NCBI GenBank assembly: GCA_016719395.1
Contig: JADJZF010000003.1
Coordinates: 310,001-374,000, forward strand
DNA from: Candidatus Amarobacter glycogenicus
Lineage (GTDB): Bacteria > Chloroflexota > Dehalococcoidia > Tepidiformales > Tepidiformaceae
DNA: 64,000 nucleotides
Direction of reading: 5' to 3'
Part shown: positions 1 through 8,105 of the stretch, in pieces
Layout: each line of letters starts with the position of its first letter
How positions within the stretch are numbered: the stretch's first letter is position 1
Program-made: the position numbers and the translations under genes
The notes under the pieces: generated by a model
What the model was told of the DNA's origin: nothing
Database searches by the model: none
The model's input: only the letters and a program-made list of their open reading frames with translations

Positions 1-2
1 CG

Positions 3-1325
3 GGCGAAGCGGGTGTCCCCTTCTTCAGCATTTCCGGTTCGGAATTCGTCGAGATGTTCGTCGGCGTCGGCGCCAGCCGTGTTCGCGACCTATTCGACCA
101 GGCAAAGAAGAACGCGCCGTGCATTGTGTTCGTCGACGAAATTGACGCCGTCGGACGCCAGCGCGGCGCTGGTCTGGGCGGCAGCCACGACGAGCGCGAA
201 CAGACCCTCAACCAGATTCTGGTCGAAATGGACGGGTTCGATACGGGGACGAATGTCATCGTCATCGCCGCCACGAACCGGCCCGACATCCTCGACCCGG
301 CGCTCCTCCGTCCGGGACGCTTCGACCGCAAGGTCATCCTCGATGCGCCCGATGTGAAGGGACGCGAAGCCATCCTCGCCGTCCATGCCAAAGGCAAGCC
401 GATCGCCGATGACGTCCTCGTTCCGACGTTGGCGAAGTCGACCCCTGGCTTCAGCGGCGCCGACCTGGCCAACCTCGTGAACGAAGCGGCCATCCTCGCG
501 GCGCGGCGCAACAAGAAGATCATCACCATGAAGGAGTTCGAGGAGGCGGTTGACCGCGTCATCGCCGGCCCGGAACGGAAGAGCCGCGTGATGTCACCCA
601 AGGAGAAGCGCCTCACCGCTTACCACGAAGGCGGCCACACGGTCTGCGCCTTCTTCCTCGATCATCACGACCCGCCCCACAAGGTGACCATCGTGTCTCG
701 CGGAATGGCCGGCGGTTACACCCGCTTCCTCCCGGACGAAGAGACCCACTACCGCACGCCGAGCATGTTCAAAGACCAGCTCGTCAGCGCGCTCGGCGGA
801 CATGCGGCGGAGGAGCTTATCTTCGGTGAAGCATCCACAGGCCCTTCGAACGACATCGAACAGGTGACACGGATCGCCCGTGCGATGGTGACTCGCTGGG
901 GCATGAGCGACCGCCTCGGGCCGCGGACTTTCGGCAAGACCGAGGAGATGGTCTTCCTGGGACGCGAAATCGCCGAGACCCGCAACTACAGCGAGAAGAT
1001 CGCCGAAGAGATCGACGATGAAGTTCGCCGGCTCATCGAGGAAGCCCAGGAACGTGCCCGGCAGATGCTGCGCGATAAGCGGGACATCCTCGAAAAGCTG
1101 GTCAACGTCCTGATGGAAGTGGAGACGCTTGAGGGCGAAACCCTGACGCGGCTGCTCTCGAGCGACCCGAAGGAGCCCTGGCCACCAACCGACCTGGAAT
1201 CGAAGAACCAGGCTCCGCCGCCCCCGGCCGCTGAAGAGCAGCCGCGGCGCCCAGCCTTCGAGCCGAAGCCGGCAGCCGGTCTCGCCTGGGAAGGTGGGAG
1301 CCAGAGCCGGACTGACGCCAGCTAA
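3..1325 (+). CDS. ftsH: ATP-dependent zinc metalloprotease FtsH (5' truncated)
   Basis: Membrane-bound AAA+ protease that degrades misfolded membrane and short-lived cytosolic proteins. The reading frame is open from base 3, so the N-terminal membrane part and Walker A lie outside the window; the first residues, GEAGVPFFS, normally follow Walker A directly. Visible in order: Walker B (VFVDEID), the second region of homology (ATNRPDILDPALLRPGRFDR), the zinc site HEGGH at about 624-638, and the downstream acidic zinc ligand in GPSNDIEQVT. HEGGH fits HExxH but has Gly where most FtsH have Ala. The C-terminal tail is Pro/Glu rich and ends in a normal stop. It precedes three ribosomal protein genes on the same strand. 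Confidence 0.96.
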   Translation, partial: GEAGVPFFSISGSEFVEMFVGVGASRVRDLFDQAKKNAPCIVFVDEIDAVGRQRGAGLGGSHDEREQTLNQILVEMDGFDTGTNVIVIAATNRPDILDPALLRPGRFDRKVILDAPDVKGREAILAVHAKGKPIADDVLVPTLAKSTPGFSGADLANLVNEAAILAARRNKKIITMKEFEEAVDRVIAGPERKSRVMSPKEKRLTAYHEGGHTVCAFFLDHHDPPHKVTIVSRGMAGGYTRFLPDEETHYRTPSMFKDQLVSALGGHAAEELIFGEASTGPSNDIEQVTRIARAMVTRWGMSDRLGPRTFGKTEEMVFLGREIAETRNYSEKIAEEIDDEVRRLIEEAQERARQMLRDKRDILEKLVNVLMEVETLEGETLTRLLSSDPKEPWPPTDLESKNQAPPPPAAEEQPRRPAFEPKPAAGLAWEGGSQSRTDAS

Positions 1326-1368
1326 CACCGCCCACACCCGCGTAGCCGCGGGAGCAACCCCAGCCGAA

Positions 1369-1452
1369 GCCCGGGAACGGCTCCGTTATTGACGGAACCG
1401 GACTCGGGTTTCAGACTGGAAAGACCGTCCACGGAATTCCCGGGAGATCAGT
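1369..1452 (+). promoter_or_regulatory. Structured leader before rplU
   Basis: The 127-base gap between ftsH and rplU can form a two-tier hairpin. The inner arms GGCTCCGT (1379-1386) and ACGGAACC (1392-1399) pair with one mismatch around TATTG. They lie inside a weaker AGCCCG/CGGGTT clamp. A GGGAG ribosome-binding site at 1441-1445 follows. It could be an ftsH terminator or an autoregulatory L21 leader. Structure was judged by eye. Confidence 0.35.
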
Positions 1453-1764
1453 ATGGAAGCGATCGTACGCGCCGATGGGCGCCAACTGCGCCTTGCAGAG
1501 GGGCAAGAATTTGAGATCAGCCGCGTTGCGGGTGAACCTGGGGACACGGTGGACCTCGATGTGATGATGGTGCTCGATGGCGCCAGCGTGACCGTCGGCA
1601 CTCCACTCGTATCCGGGGCTTTGGTGAAAGCGCGCATTACCCAGCACGGCCGCGCTCCGAAGCTCGTCTTCATGAAGTACAAGAACAAGGTGCGTTACCG
1701 CCGCAAGTTCGGGCACCGCCAGCAAGTGACTCGGCTCGTCGTCGAGTCCATCTCGAAGGGTTAG
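1453..1764 (+). CDS. rplU: 50S ribosomal protein L21
   Basis: Large-subunit protein bL21, which binds 23S rRNA. The 103-residue length is normal. The family's C-terminal basic signature is present as KNKVRYRRKFGHRQ, followed by a short tail. The start ATG is supported by GGGAG about seven bases upstream. It lies 5 bases before rpmA, the near-universal L21-L27 pair, so both are probably on one transcript. Confidence 0.97.
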   Translation: MEAIVRADGRQLRLAEGQEFEISRVAGEPGDTVDLDVMMVLDGASVTVGTPLVSGALVKARITQHGRAPKLVFMKYKNKVRYRRKFGHRQQVTRLVVESISKG

Positions 1765-1769
1765 GCCAG

Positions 1770-2039
1770 ATGGCTCACAAGAAGGGCGTTTCGAGTTCCA
1801 AGAACGGCCGCGACAGCCAGAGCCAACGGCTCGGTGTGAAGCACTTCGATGGCGAAGTGGTGAAGCCCGGTTCGATCATCCTTCGCCAGCGGGGGACGCG
1901 GTTCCACCCGGGCCTGAACGTCGGCCTCGGCCGCGACTACACCATCTACTCGTTGATCGATGGGCAAGTGAAGTTCGAGCCCTATGCCAAGGGCAGGCGC
2001 AAGAAGATCAGTGTCTACGCGGCCGCAGGCCAGGAGTAA
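1770..2039 (+). CDS. rpmA: 50S ribosomal protein L27
   Basis: bL27 reaches the peptidyl-transferase centre with its N-terminal tail. The 89-residue product begins MAHKKGVSSSKNGRDSQSQR, the standard form. There is no extended, protease-cleaved N-terminus of the kind found in Firmicutes. The family motif GSIILRQRGTRFHPG is intact. It sits between rplU (5 bases) and rpmE (5 bases). Confidence 0.97.
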   Translation: MAHKKGVSSSKNGRDSQSQRLGVKHFDGEVVKPGSIILRQRGTRFHPGLNVGLGRDYTIYSLIDGQVKFEPYAKGRRKKISVYAAAGQE

Positions 2040-2044
2040 GGACG

Positions 2045-2251
2045 ATGAAGGCGGGACTCCACCCCAACTATCAGGAAGCCACCATCCATTGCTCGTGCGG
2101 CAATGAGATTAAGACCCGGTCGACCAAGACGGCGATGCACCTGGACGTCTGCAACATGTGCCACCCGTTCTTCACGGGCGAGCAGCGCATCATCGACACG
2201 GCGGGCCGCGTCGAACGCTTCAACCGCCGTTTCAACCGCAGCGGAAACTAG
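2045..2251 (+). CDS. rpmE: 50S ribosomal protein L31, zinc-binding form
   Basis: bL31 bridges the ribosomal subunits. The 68-residue product keeps the zinc ligands Cys16, Cys18, Cys36 and Cys39 (CSCG and CNMC), so it is the zinc-containing (C+) paralogue rather than the zinc-free one induced by zinc starvation. It is the last gene of the ftsH-rplU-rpmA run and is followed by a strong hairpin terminator. Confidence 0.96.
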   Translation: MKAGLHPNYQEATIHCSCGNEIKTRSTKTAMHLDVCNMCHPFFTGEQRIIDTAGRVERFNRRFNRSGN

Positions 2252-2272
2252 CCAGAACAGAGGCAACACCAA

Positions 2273-2299
2273 GAGGGGCGCCCACAGGGCGCCCTTTCT
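2273..2299 (+). terminator. Rho-independent terminator after rpmE
   Basis: Perfect 8-bp arms GGGCGCCC (2276-2283 and 2287-2294) around an ACA loop are followed by TTTCT. It closes the ribosomal protein run and faces the convergent ABC ATPase gene ending at 2327. Confidence 0.8.
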
Positions 2300-2326
2300 G
2301 TCTTCACTCAGCCCAGCCGTCCGGCG

Positions 2327-3403
2327 CTAGAGCCGCTGGCCGGTCCCTGGGTCGAAGAGGTAGGCGGAACTCAGGGAAGGTTTTAACACCACAGTCTCGC
2401 CCACGCGTACGAGGCACGCCGGGTCGAGCCGCGCGGTCACATCGCCCGAACCGGTCTCAGCCGTCACGAAGAGGTCGCTACCGTGCGGTTCTACGAGCCG
2501 CACTTCGCCCGCGAGACCGCCGCCACCGGTTGCGGGTTGCCGGTCAAACTGCTCGGGGCGAATTCCCAGCAGGACCGGACCGGGCTTCAGGTCCGTAGGG
2601 ACACTGTCAGCCGGGAGCGGCATGGTGAAGCTCTTGCTGACGAACGCTACTGACTCACCCAGGTACACGATTTCGCCCGGGATGAGGTTCATCGCCGGGC
2701 TGCCGATGAATGTCGCGACGAACGCATTCGCCGGCCTGTCGTAAAGCTCCTGGGGCGGGGCAACCTGCTGAAGCAGGCCGTCCTTCAGGACTGCGATGCG
2801 TGTGCCCATCGTCATCGCTTCCACCTGATCGTGAGTCACGTAGATCACCGTGGCTTCGAGCCGCCGATGGAGCGCGCTGATCTCCGCCCGCATCTTGAGC
2901 CGCAACTGGGCGTCGAGGTTGCTGAGCGGTTCATCCATCAGGAAGGCGCTCGGACGGCGCACGATGGCGCGCCCCAGTGCGACTCGTTGACGTTGGCCAC
3001 CTGAGAGTTCGCGCGGCTTGCGTTCCAACAGTCCGCCGATGGCGAGCATCTCGGCCGCCTGTACTACCCGTGCCTTGATCTCCTCGCGCGATGTCTTCCG
3101 CTGCTTCAAGCCGAACGCCAGGTTGTCGTAGACGGTCATGTGCGGGTAGAGGGCGTAGCTCTGGAAGACCATCGCGATGTCTCGCTGGGAAGGCTCAACG
3201 AAAGTCACATCGCGGCCACCGATGGATATGACGCCGGAGGTCGGCGTTTCGAGACCCGCCACCATGCGCAGGGCAGTGGTCTTGCCGCACCCGGACGGCC
3301 CAACAAGCACGAGGAACTCCCCCTCAGCCACATCGAGACTGAGATTATCGACGGCGCGGACGTTGCCAAAGTGCTTGCTCACCGAATCAATTTCAACCGT
3401 CAT
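2327..3403 (-). CDS. ugpC: Sugar ABC transporter ATP-binding protein (UgpC/MsmK family)
   Basis: ATPase of a carbohydrate or glycerol-phosphate importer. The 358 residues contain Walker A GPSGCGKT (35-42), signature LSGGQ (133-137), Walker B FLMDEP (154-159) and a C-terminal TOBE-type regulatory region, as in UgpC, MsmK and MalK. It is the last gene of a four-gene minus-strand operon (two permeases, binding protein, ATPase). It is separated from the binding-protein gene by a stem-loop. The substrate cannot be read from the sequence, and the ATPase may serve several importers, as MsmK does. Confidence 0.92.
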   Translation of the reverse strand: MTVEIDSVSKHFGNVRAVDNLSLDVAEGEFLVLVGPSGCGKTTALRMVAGLETPTSGVISIGGRDVTFVEPSQRDIAMVFQSYALYPHMTVYDNLAFGLKQRKTSREEIKARVVQAAEMLAIGGLLERKPRELSGGQRQRVALGRAIVRRPSAFLMDEPLSNLDAQLRLKMRAEISALHRRLEATVIYVTHDQVEAMTMGTRIAVLKDGLLQQVAPPQELYDRPANAFVATFIGSPAMNLIPGEIVYLGESVAFVSKSFTMPLPADSVPTDLKPGPVLLGIRPEQFDRQPATGGGGLAGEVRLVEPHGSDLFVTAETGSGDVTARLDPACLVRVGETVVLKPSLSSAYLFDPGTGQRL

Positions 3404-3425
3404 TCCGTTACTCCACGCAGGAAAG

Positions 3426-3457
3426 AAGGGGCGGGCGGAGGGGGGAGCCCGCCCCTT
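3426..3457 (-). terminator. Intra-operon stem-loop between binding protein and ATPase genes
   Basis: Perfect 11-bp arms AAGGGGCGGGC (3426-3436) and GCCCGCCCCTT (3447-3457) with a 10-base loop. On the minus strand a pyrimidine run (CTTCTTTCC) follows. It could end most transcripts after the abundant binding protein or protect its 3' end, giving the usual binding protein > ATPase ratio. Confidence 0.7.
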
Positions 3458-3474
3458 GGACCGAAAGCCGAAGG

Positions 3475-4863
3475 TCAGGCCTTCAGCTTCGGCTTCACAT
3501 CGTTCTCATAGGCCTTTTCGAGCTCCTTTTTCACGTCGGGCCAGACGTTCTTGGCGTCTTCGTTGTTGAGGATCATGCGCTCAAGGCCCTTGCCAAGGAT
3601 GGCGTCGCCGCCGGGGATGTAGACGCGCGCGGAGTCCTGCGGCTGAGTTTTTGCGAGCTGGTCGATGGCTGTCTTGAACTGAGGCTTCGACTTGAGGAAC
3701 TCGGCCATCGGCCCGGTGACCGCCGACTTCCGCACCGGCATGTAACCCACGTTCTGGGAGTAGTAGGCGGTGTTTTCGGGCTCGGTGATGAACTTGATGA
3801 AGGTCATCGCCGCGACCTTGTTGGCGTCCGGGACAGCCTCAGGGATGCCGAGCCCGGCGCCGCCCGTCGGACAGCCGAACTTCGTCTTCTCCGGGTAGAA
3901 GGCGGTCCCCACTTCGAATTTCGCGTCCCGGAGGACGCCGGCGAGGCCGCCCGTGGACGACAGCATCGAGGCCGTGGTACCGGCGACGAAGTCAGCTGTC
4001 TCGCTGTTCGCAGTCACGTTCGCGTACTTCTTCGAAAAGACCTGGCTCCGGACGTAGTTGCCGGCGTCGATCGCCTGTTGAGAATCGAGGAGCATCTTGA
4101 ACTGCTCATCGCTGTAGCGGCCACCAAACTGCCAGATGATGCCTTGAAAGGTCCATGCGGCGTAGCTGTCACCCTTCACGTGGGTGAAGGCGTACTCGTT
4201 TGCACCGGCTTTGGCCTGGAGCTTCGCTCCCCACTCATCCATCTCGTCCCAAGTTTTCGGGCCGCGATCCGGGAGGCCGGCCGCCGACCACTTCTGCTTG
4301 TTGTAGTAGAAGAGGGGCGTGGAACGGGCGAACGGCATGGCCCACTGTTTTCCGTCGTACTGATAGTCCTTGAAGAGCGTGTCCTGATAGTCCGCCGTCT
4401 CGACTTTAAGCTCCTTCAAGAGGTCATCCATCGGCGTGATCGTCTTGGCGAGGAAGTACTTGAACCACCAGACATCGGAGAGCATGACGACGTCGGGGAT
4501 CTGTTTCGCTGCCAGGCCGGCATTGAACTTCTGGGACACTTCGGCGTAGTTGGCGCCGGCGGTTTCGAGTTTGACCTTAATGTCCGGGTTCTTGGCCTCG
4601 AAGCGCTTGATCAGCTCTTCTTCCACAGCCTTGGAATTGGCCGGATGGACGCTCCAGAAGGTGATCTGGGCGGCCGGCTTCACGCCGCCGAACTTCGTGG
4701 TCGTCGCCGGGCTGGCCGAATTGCCGGCCGTCGAAGCTGGCCCGGTGGTCGCCGGGTCCCCGCCGGTGGTGTCGTCATCGTCATCGCCGCCGCAGCCGAC
4801 GAGGCCCAAAGCCGCAGCTCCGCCGGCCATGCCGAGGAGGTGCCTTCTCGTGAGTTTGGACAT
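3475..4863 (-). CDS. Extracellular sugar-binding lipoprotein of ABC importer
   Basis: Captures substrate outside the membrane for the two permeases encoded upstream. The start is placed at the ATG ending at 4863 because it directly precedes a Tat-like lipoprotein signal: Arg6-Arg7, a hydrophobic stretch, then the lipobox LVGC with Cys24. The longer in-frame extension would overlap the permease gene and lacks a signal. The 462-residue length and sequence (QITFWSVHP near the mature start, FxPMDDLL-type region) fit family 1 binding proteins of the UgpB/MalE type. An Asp/Thr/Ala-rich linker follows the lipid anchor. GGAG lies just upstream of the ATG. Confidence 0.9.
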   Translation of the reverse strand: MSKLTRRHLLGMAGGAAALGLVGCGGDDDDDTTGGDPATTGPASTAGNSASPATTTKFGGVKPAAQITFWSVHPANSKAVEEELIKRFEAKNPDIKVKLETAGANYAEVSQKFNAGLAAKQIPDVVMLSDVWWFKYFLAKTITPMDDLLKELKVETADYQDTLFKDYQYDGKQWAMPFARSTPLFYYNKQKWSAAGLPDRGPKTWDEMDEWGAKLQAKAGANEYAFTHVKGDSYAAWTFQGIIWQFGGRYSDEQFKMLLDSQQAIDAGNYVRSQVFSKKYANVTANSETADFVAGTTASMLSSTGGLAGVLRDAKFEVGTAFYPEKTKFGCPTGGAGLGIPEAVPDANKVAAMTFIKFITEPENTAYYSQNVGYMPVRKSAVTGPMAEFLKSKPQFKTAIDQLAKTQPQDSARVYIPGGDAILGKGLERMILNNEDAKNVWPDVKKELEKAYENDVKPKLKA

Positions 4864-4919
4864 GAAAGTACTCCGTTCCCCTGTTTCGAATTGCCTGTGT
4901 ACCGCCACCAGGGCGGGAA

Positions 4920-5807
4920 TCACCCTTTCACGGACCCGGCCGTCAGGCCCTCCACGATGTGCCTCTGGGCCCACACAAAGAGCGCCAGGACCGGCACGAT
5001 GACGAGCACCGCTCCCGCCATCACCACGCCCCACTGCGTTTGGCCCTCCGAGTTCTGCAACTGCTGCAGACCGAGGGGCAGCGTGCGCACCGTGTCATCG
5101 GTAGCGATGAGCAGCGGCCAGACGTAGTCGTTCCACTTCTCCACCACCGTGATGAGAACAAATGCGACCAGCGTCGGCCGCGACATCGGAAGGACGACGC
5201 TCCAGAGCATCCGCAAATTGCCCGCACCATCCATCCGCGCGGCCTCGATGACCTCGCGCGGGAGGGTGAGGAAGTGCTGGCGCATGAGGAACGTGCCGAA
5301 GGCAACGCCCCCGCCCGGGATGATGATCCCCTGGTAGCTGTTTACCCAGCCGAGTTCCGAGACCAGGACGTAGTTGGGGATGAGCGTGACCTGTTCCGGC
5401 ACCATCAGCGCGGCGAGGATGCCCAGGAAGATCAGGTTCTTCTTCGGGAAGTCGAGGAACACCAGCGCGTAGGCAGTCAGCACCCCGTTGGTTACCTTCA
5501 GAAGACTCCCGAGCGACGTCGTGACGATGCTGTTCACGAAGTAACGCTCGAACGGCACGGCGGTCCACGCCTGTCTGAAGTTCTCCCAGGCGTACGTCTC
5601 CGGAAGCCAGGAAATTGGGAGCGTATAGATCTCCTGGCGAGTCTTCACCGATGCCGTCAGCATCCAGAAGAGCGGGGCGCAGATCAGGAGGACGACGCCG
5701 GCCACCAGCGCGTACTGCACCGCTAATCCCAGCCACGACTGCCAGGGCATCCGGCGAGAGCGGGCGGCGCCGGCGGGAAGCGGCTGCCGGTTGATCACTG
5801 TCATCAC
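4920..5807 (-). CDS. ugpE: Carbohydrate ABC transporter permease (UgpE/MalG family)
   Basis: Inner-membrane channel subunit, 295 residues with about six hydrophobic helices. The EAA loop that docks the ATPase is visible as PREVIEAARMDGAG. The C-terminus GLTAGSVKG is typical of the MalG/UgpE side. It begins seven bases after the stop of the partner permease, so the two are probably co-translated. Substrate unknown. Confidence 0.92.
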   Translation of the reverse strand: MMTVINRQPLPAGAARSRRMPWQSWLGLAVQYALVAGVVLLICAPLFWMLTASVKTRQEIYTLPISWLPETYAWENFRQAWTAVPFERYFVNSIVTTSLGSLLKVTNGVLTAYALVFLDFPKKNLIFLGILAALMVPEQVTLIPNYVLVSELGWVNSYQGIIIPGGGVAFGTFLMRQHFLTLPREVIEAARMDGAGNLRMLWSVVLPMSRPTLVAFVLITVVEKWNDYVWPLLIATDDTVRTLPLGLQQLQNSEGQTQWGVVMAGAVLVIVPVLALFVWAQRHIVEGLTAGSVKG

Positions 5808-5814
5808 TCGACCC

Positions 5815-6723
5815 TCATGAGTAGTGCACCCGTCGTTCGAGGAACCGCACCTGCAGCACCGTTACAACGAGCAGGAAGACGAACAGCACCGTGGCCACGG
5901 TCGACGCTGCCCCTACGCGGTAGTTCACGAATCCCTGCTCGTAAACCTGGTAGACCATCGTCTTGGTGGAGTCGAGCGGGCCGCCCTGAGTCATCACCCG
6001 GATGATGTCGAACGCCTGCATCGAACCCAGGATGCTTGTGACCAGCAAGAAGAACGTGACTGGAGAGAGATGCGGCAGGGTGATCCGGCGGAACCGTGTG
6101 AACGACCCGGCGCCATCGACCCGGGCGGCCTCGTACAGTTCGCGCGGGATTGTCTGGAGCCCGGCGAGGTACACGACGACCGCGTAGCCAAGGTTCCGCC
6201 ACGTGTAGACGATGATGACCATCGGCATGGCGTAGTTCGGGTCGTTGTACCAGTTCGGCGATGCGATTCCGAGCCGATCGAGGATTGCTGCGACCAGCCC
6301 GAAACGCGGGTCGAAGACGAAGAGCCAGACGATGCCGATGGCCGCCCCGCTGACCACGTAGGGCGCAAAGAGCACCGTGCGCGCAGCGTCCCTGCCCCGG
6401 AGCCTCCGGTTCAGCAGGAGAGCAAGCATCAACCCGAACACCAGCGTCGAGCAAACGGTCGCGAAAGTGAATACAAACGTGTTGCGAATGATGTAGCGGT
6501 CAGTTTCGTCCGAGAAATAGTCGGTGTAGTTGTCCATCCCAACCCACGTCTTGGTGGGTGAAATCAAGTCCCAGTTGTAGAACGAAAGACGGAATGTTTC
6601 GAGGAGTGGTTTGTAGGTGAAAAGCACGAGCAGGACGAGGTTCGGTGAAACGAACGCCAGGAATAGCACCCACTCTTTCCAGGGCAGTTTTCGCACTCGG
6701 CGTCCTGGGATGACGTGTTGCAC
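5815..6723 (-). CDS. ugpA: Carbohydrate ABC transporter permease (UgpA/MalF family)
   Basis: First gene of the importer operon; 302 residues with an N-terminal amphipathic segment and about six membrane helices. The ATPase-docking EAA loop is PRELYEAARVDGAG. The middle contains VGMDNYTDYF, a periplasmic-side feature common in UgpA-like permeases. The promoter should lie in the 6724-6909 gap, which also holds a perfect 19-base palindrome. Confidence 0.92.
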   Translation of the reverse strand: MQHVIPGRRVRKLPWKEWVLFLAFVSPNLVLLVLFTYKPLLETFRLSFYNWDLISPTKTWVGMDNYTDYFSDETDRYIIRNTFVFTFATVCSTLVFGLMLALLLNRRLRGRDAARTVLFAPYVVSGAAIGIVWLFVFDPRFGLVAAILDRLGIASPNWYNDPNYAMPMVIIVYTWRNLGYAVVVYLAGLQTIPRELYEAARVDGAGSFTRFRRITLPHLSPVTFFLLVTSILGSMQAFDIIRVMTQGGPLDSTKTMVYQVYEQGFVNYRVGAASTVATVLFVFLLVVTVLQVRFLERRVHYS

Positions 6724-6789
6724 CTGCGGAAGACTGACTCCTGAGCATTAACGGTATTGCAACAGTCTGCGATCGGAGTGTTAGCAGAT

Positions 6790-6808
6790 CTTCACCTGCC
6801 AGGTGAAG
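6790..6808. promoter_or_regulatory. Palindrome upstream of sugar importer, candidate operator
   Basis: CTTCACCTG-C-CAGGTGAAG is a perfect 9+1+9 inverted repeat 67 bases upstream of the ugpA-like start, between divergent transcription units. It has no following T-run, so an operator for a dimeric regulator is likelier than a terminator. The regulator is not encoded nearby. Confidence 0.4.
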
Positions 6809-6909
6809 CGTCCTCACCATGAACTGGCCGCGAAGGCGCAAACTGACGACAATGGCAGTTCAACAAGAAGGCCCCTCCATGCGGGAGGCGGCCCACGTTA
6901 GGCGGATTC

Positions 6910-7902
6910 ATGGCGGCAGCAAACCCACCGGCCCCACCGGCGAACGTCTACTTCGGTGGCCAGGCCGTCATCGAAGGTGTCATGATCCGCGGGCCCGAGC
7001 ACATGGCCGTGGCAGTCCGCCACCCGAAGGGCCACATCGTCACGCACTCCGAGAAGCTCGGCGGAATCTACACCGGGCGCTCGCGCCGCATCCCGCTGAT
7101 GCGGGGCGTCGTGGTCCTCTGGGAAACGATGGCCCTCGGCATGCGCGCGCTGAACTACTCGTCGCGCATCGCCTTCGAAGAAGACACGGACGAGAACGGA
7201 GAGCCGGCCGAGTTCCCGGAAAAGGTGTTCTTCGGGACGATGGCGTTGGCGCTCGTGTTCGTGGTCGGGATCTTCTTCGCCGGGCCGATCCTGCTCGCGA
7301 ACCTGCTCGAGATGGTCGACGCCCACCGCATCGTGATCGTCGCGGTCGAAGGCGTCGTGCGGCTCGTCTTGTTCGTCGGCTACATCTGGCTGATTGGCCT
7401 CGTGCCGGATATCCGCCGCGTCTTCCAGTACCACGGCGCCGAACACATGACCATCCACGCCTACGAGGCGCGGAAACCGCTCATCGTCTCCGAGATTCGC
7501 CCGTTCCCGAAGGAGCACACGCGCTGCGGCACGAGCTTCCTCCTCGTCGTCGTCTTCGTGGCCCTCATCACCTTCTTCATCTTCGACCTGCTCGTCGACA
7601 AGGGGCTCATCGTCCGGACGGCCTCACGAATCGTCTTCATGCCGATCGTCGCAGGCATCAGCTATGAGATCCTTCGCATCGGCGCGCGCTTTGGCGGGAA
7701 CTGGTTCGTACATGCGATGTTTGTCCCGAACATCGCCCTCCAGGCACTGACCACGAAGGTCCCCGACGACGGCCAGATCGAAGTGGCGATCGCCTCGTTC
7801 AAGGCGACGCTGGAAGCCGCGGGGCTTGGACCGATGCCTGAAGAGGACGGCGAACACCGGGAGATTGCCGGAGCGCTGGCGGCGTCCCCGCCGCTGGACT
7901 GA
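6910..7902 (+). CDS. DUF1385 (YqhQ-like) membrane protein
   Basis: Conserved multi-pass membrane protein of unknown function. The 330-residue product begins with the family hallmark YFGGQAVIEGVMIRGP, followed by PLMRGVVVLWE. It has several hydrophobic segments around residues 100-170 and 210-260, and the central motif QYHGAEHMTIHAYE. It stands alone between the importer and the mutagenesis cluster. Residues after about 290 are hydrophilic and variable. Family assignment is clear; biochemical role is unknown. Confidence 0.88.
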   Translation: MAAANPPAPPANVYFGGQAVIEGVMIRGPEHMAVAVRHPKGHIVTHSEKLGGIYTGRSRRIPLMRGVVVLWETMALGMRALNYSSRIAFEEDTDENGEPAEFPEKVFFGTMALALVFVVGIFFAGPILLANLLEMVDAHRIVIVAVEGVVRLVLFVGYIWLIGLVPDIRRVFQYHGAEHMTIHAYEARKPLIVSEIRPFPKEHTRCGTSFLLVVVFVALITFFIFDLLVDKGLIVRTASRIVFMPIVAGISYEILRIGARFGGNWFVHAMFVPNIALQALTTKVPDDGQIEVAIASFKATLEAAGLGPMPEEDGEHREIAGALAASPPLD

Positions 7903-8075
7903 AGTGCCACTCGTGATGAGAACCATGGCTTCGGCGCTTTCAGCGCGGGGGGCCGGCGCGGGCGGGGCCGACCAGGCGAACACCTGGCATCGTTGAACTC
8001 GGCGTTGTGCATTGTCCAATCGTAGAGGGAGCGGTGTGGTGGGCGGTAATCTTCACGTTATGGCTCTCCACATTT

Positions 8076-8091
8076 TAGAACGTTTGTTCTA
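8076..8091. promoter_or_regulatory. LexA/SOS box upstream of imuB
   Basis: TAGAACGTTTGTTCTA is a 16-base near-palindrome with the GAAC-N4-GTTC core used by Gram-positive-type LexA repressors. It ends 14 bases before the imuB ATG. A second box with the same core lies upstream of dnaE2 at 15121-15132, which makes chance occurrence unlikely. Confidence 0.85.
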
Positions 8092-8105
8092 TACTCCCAG
8101 ATCCC

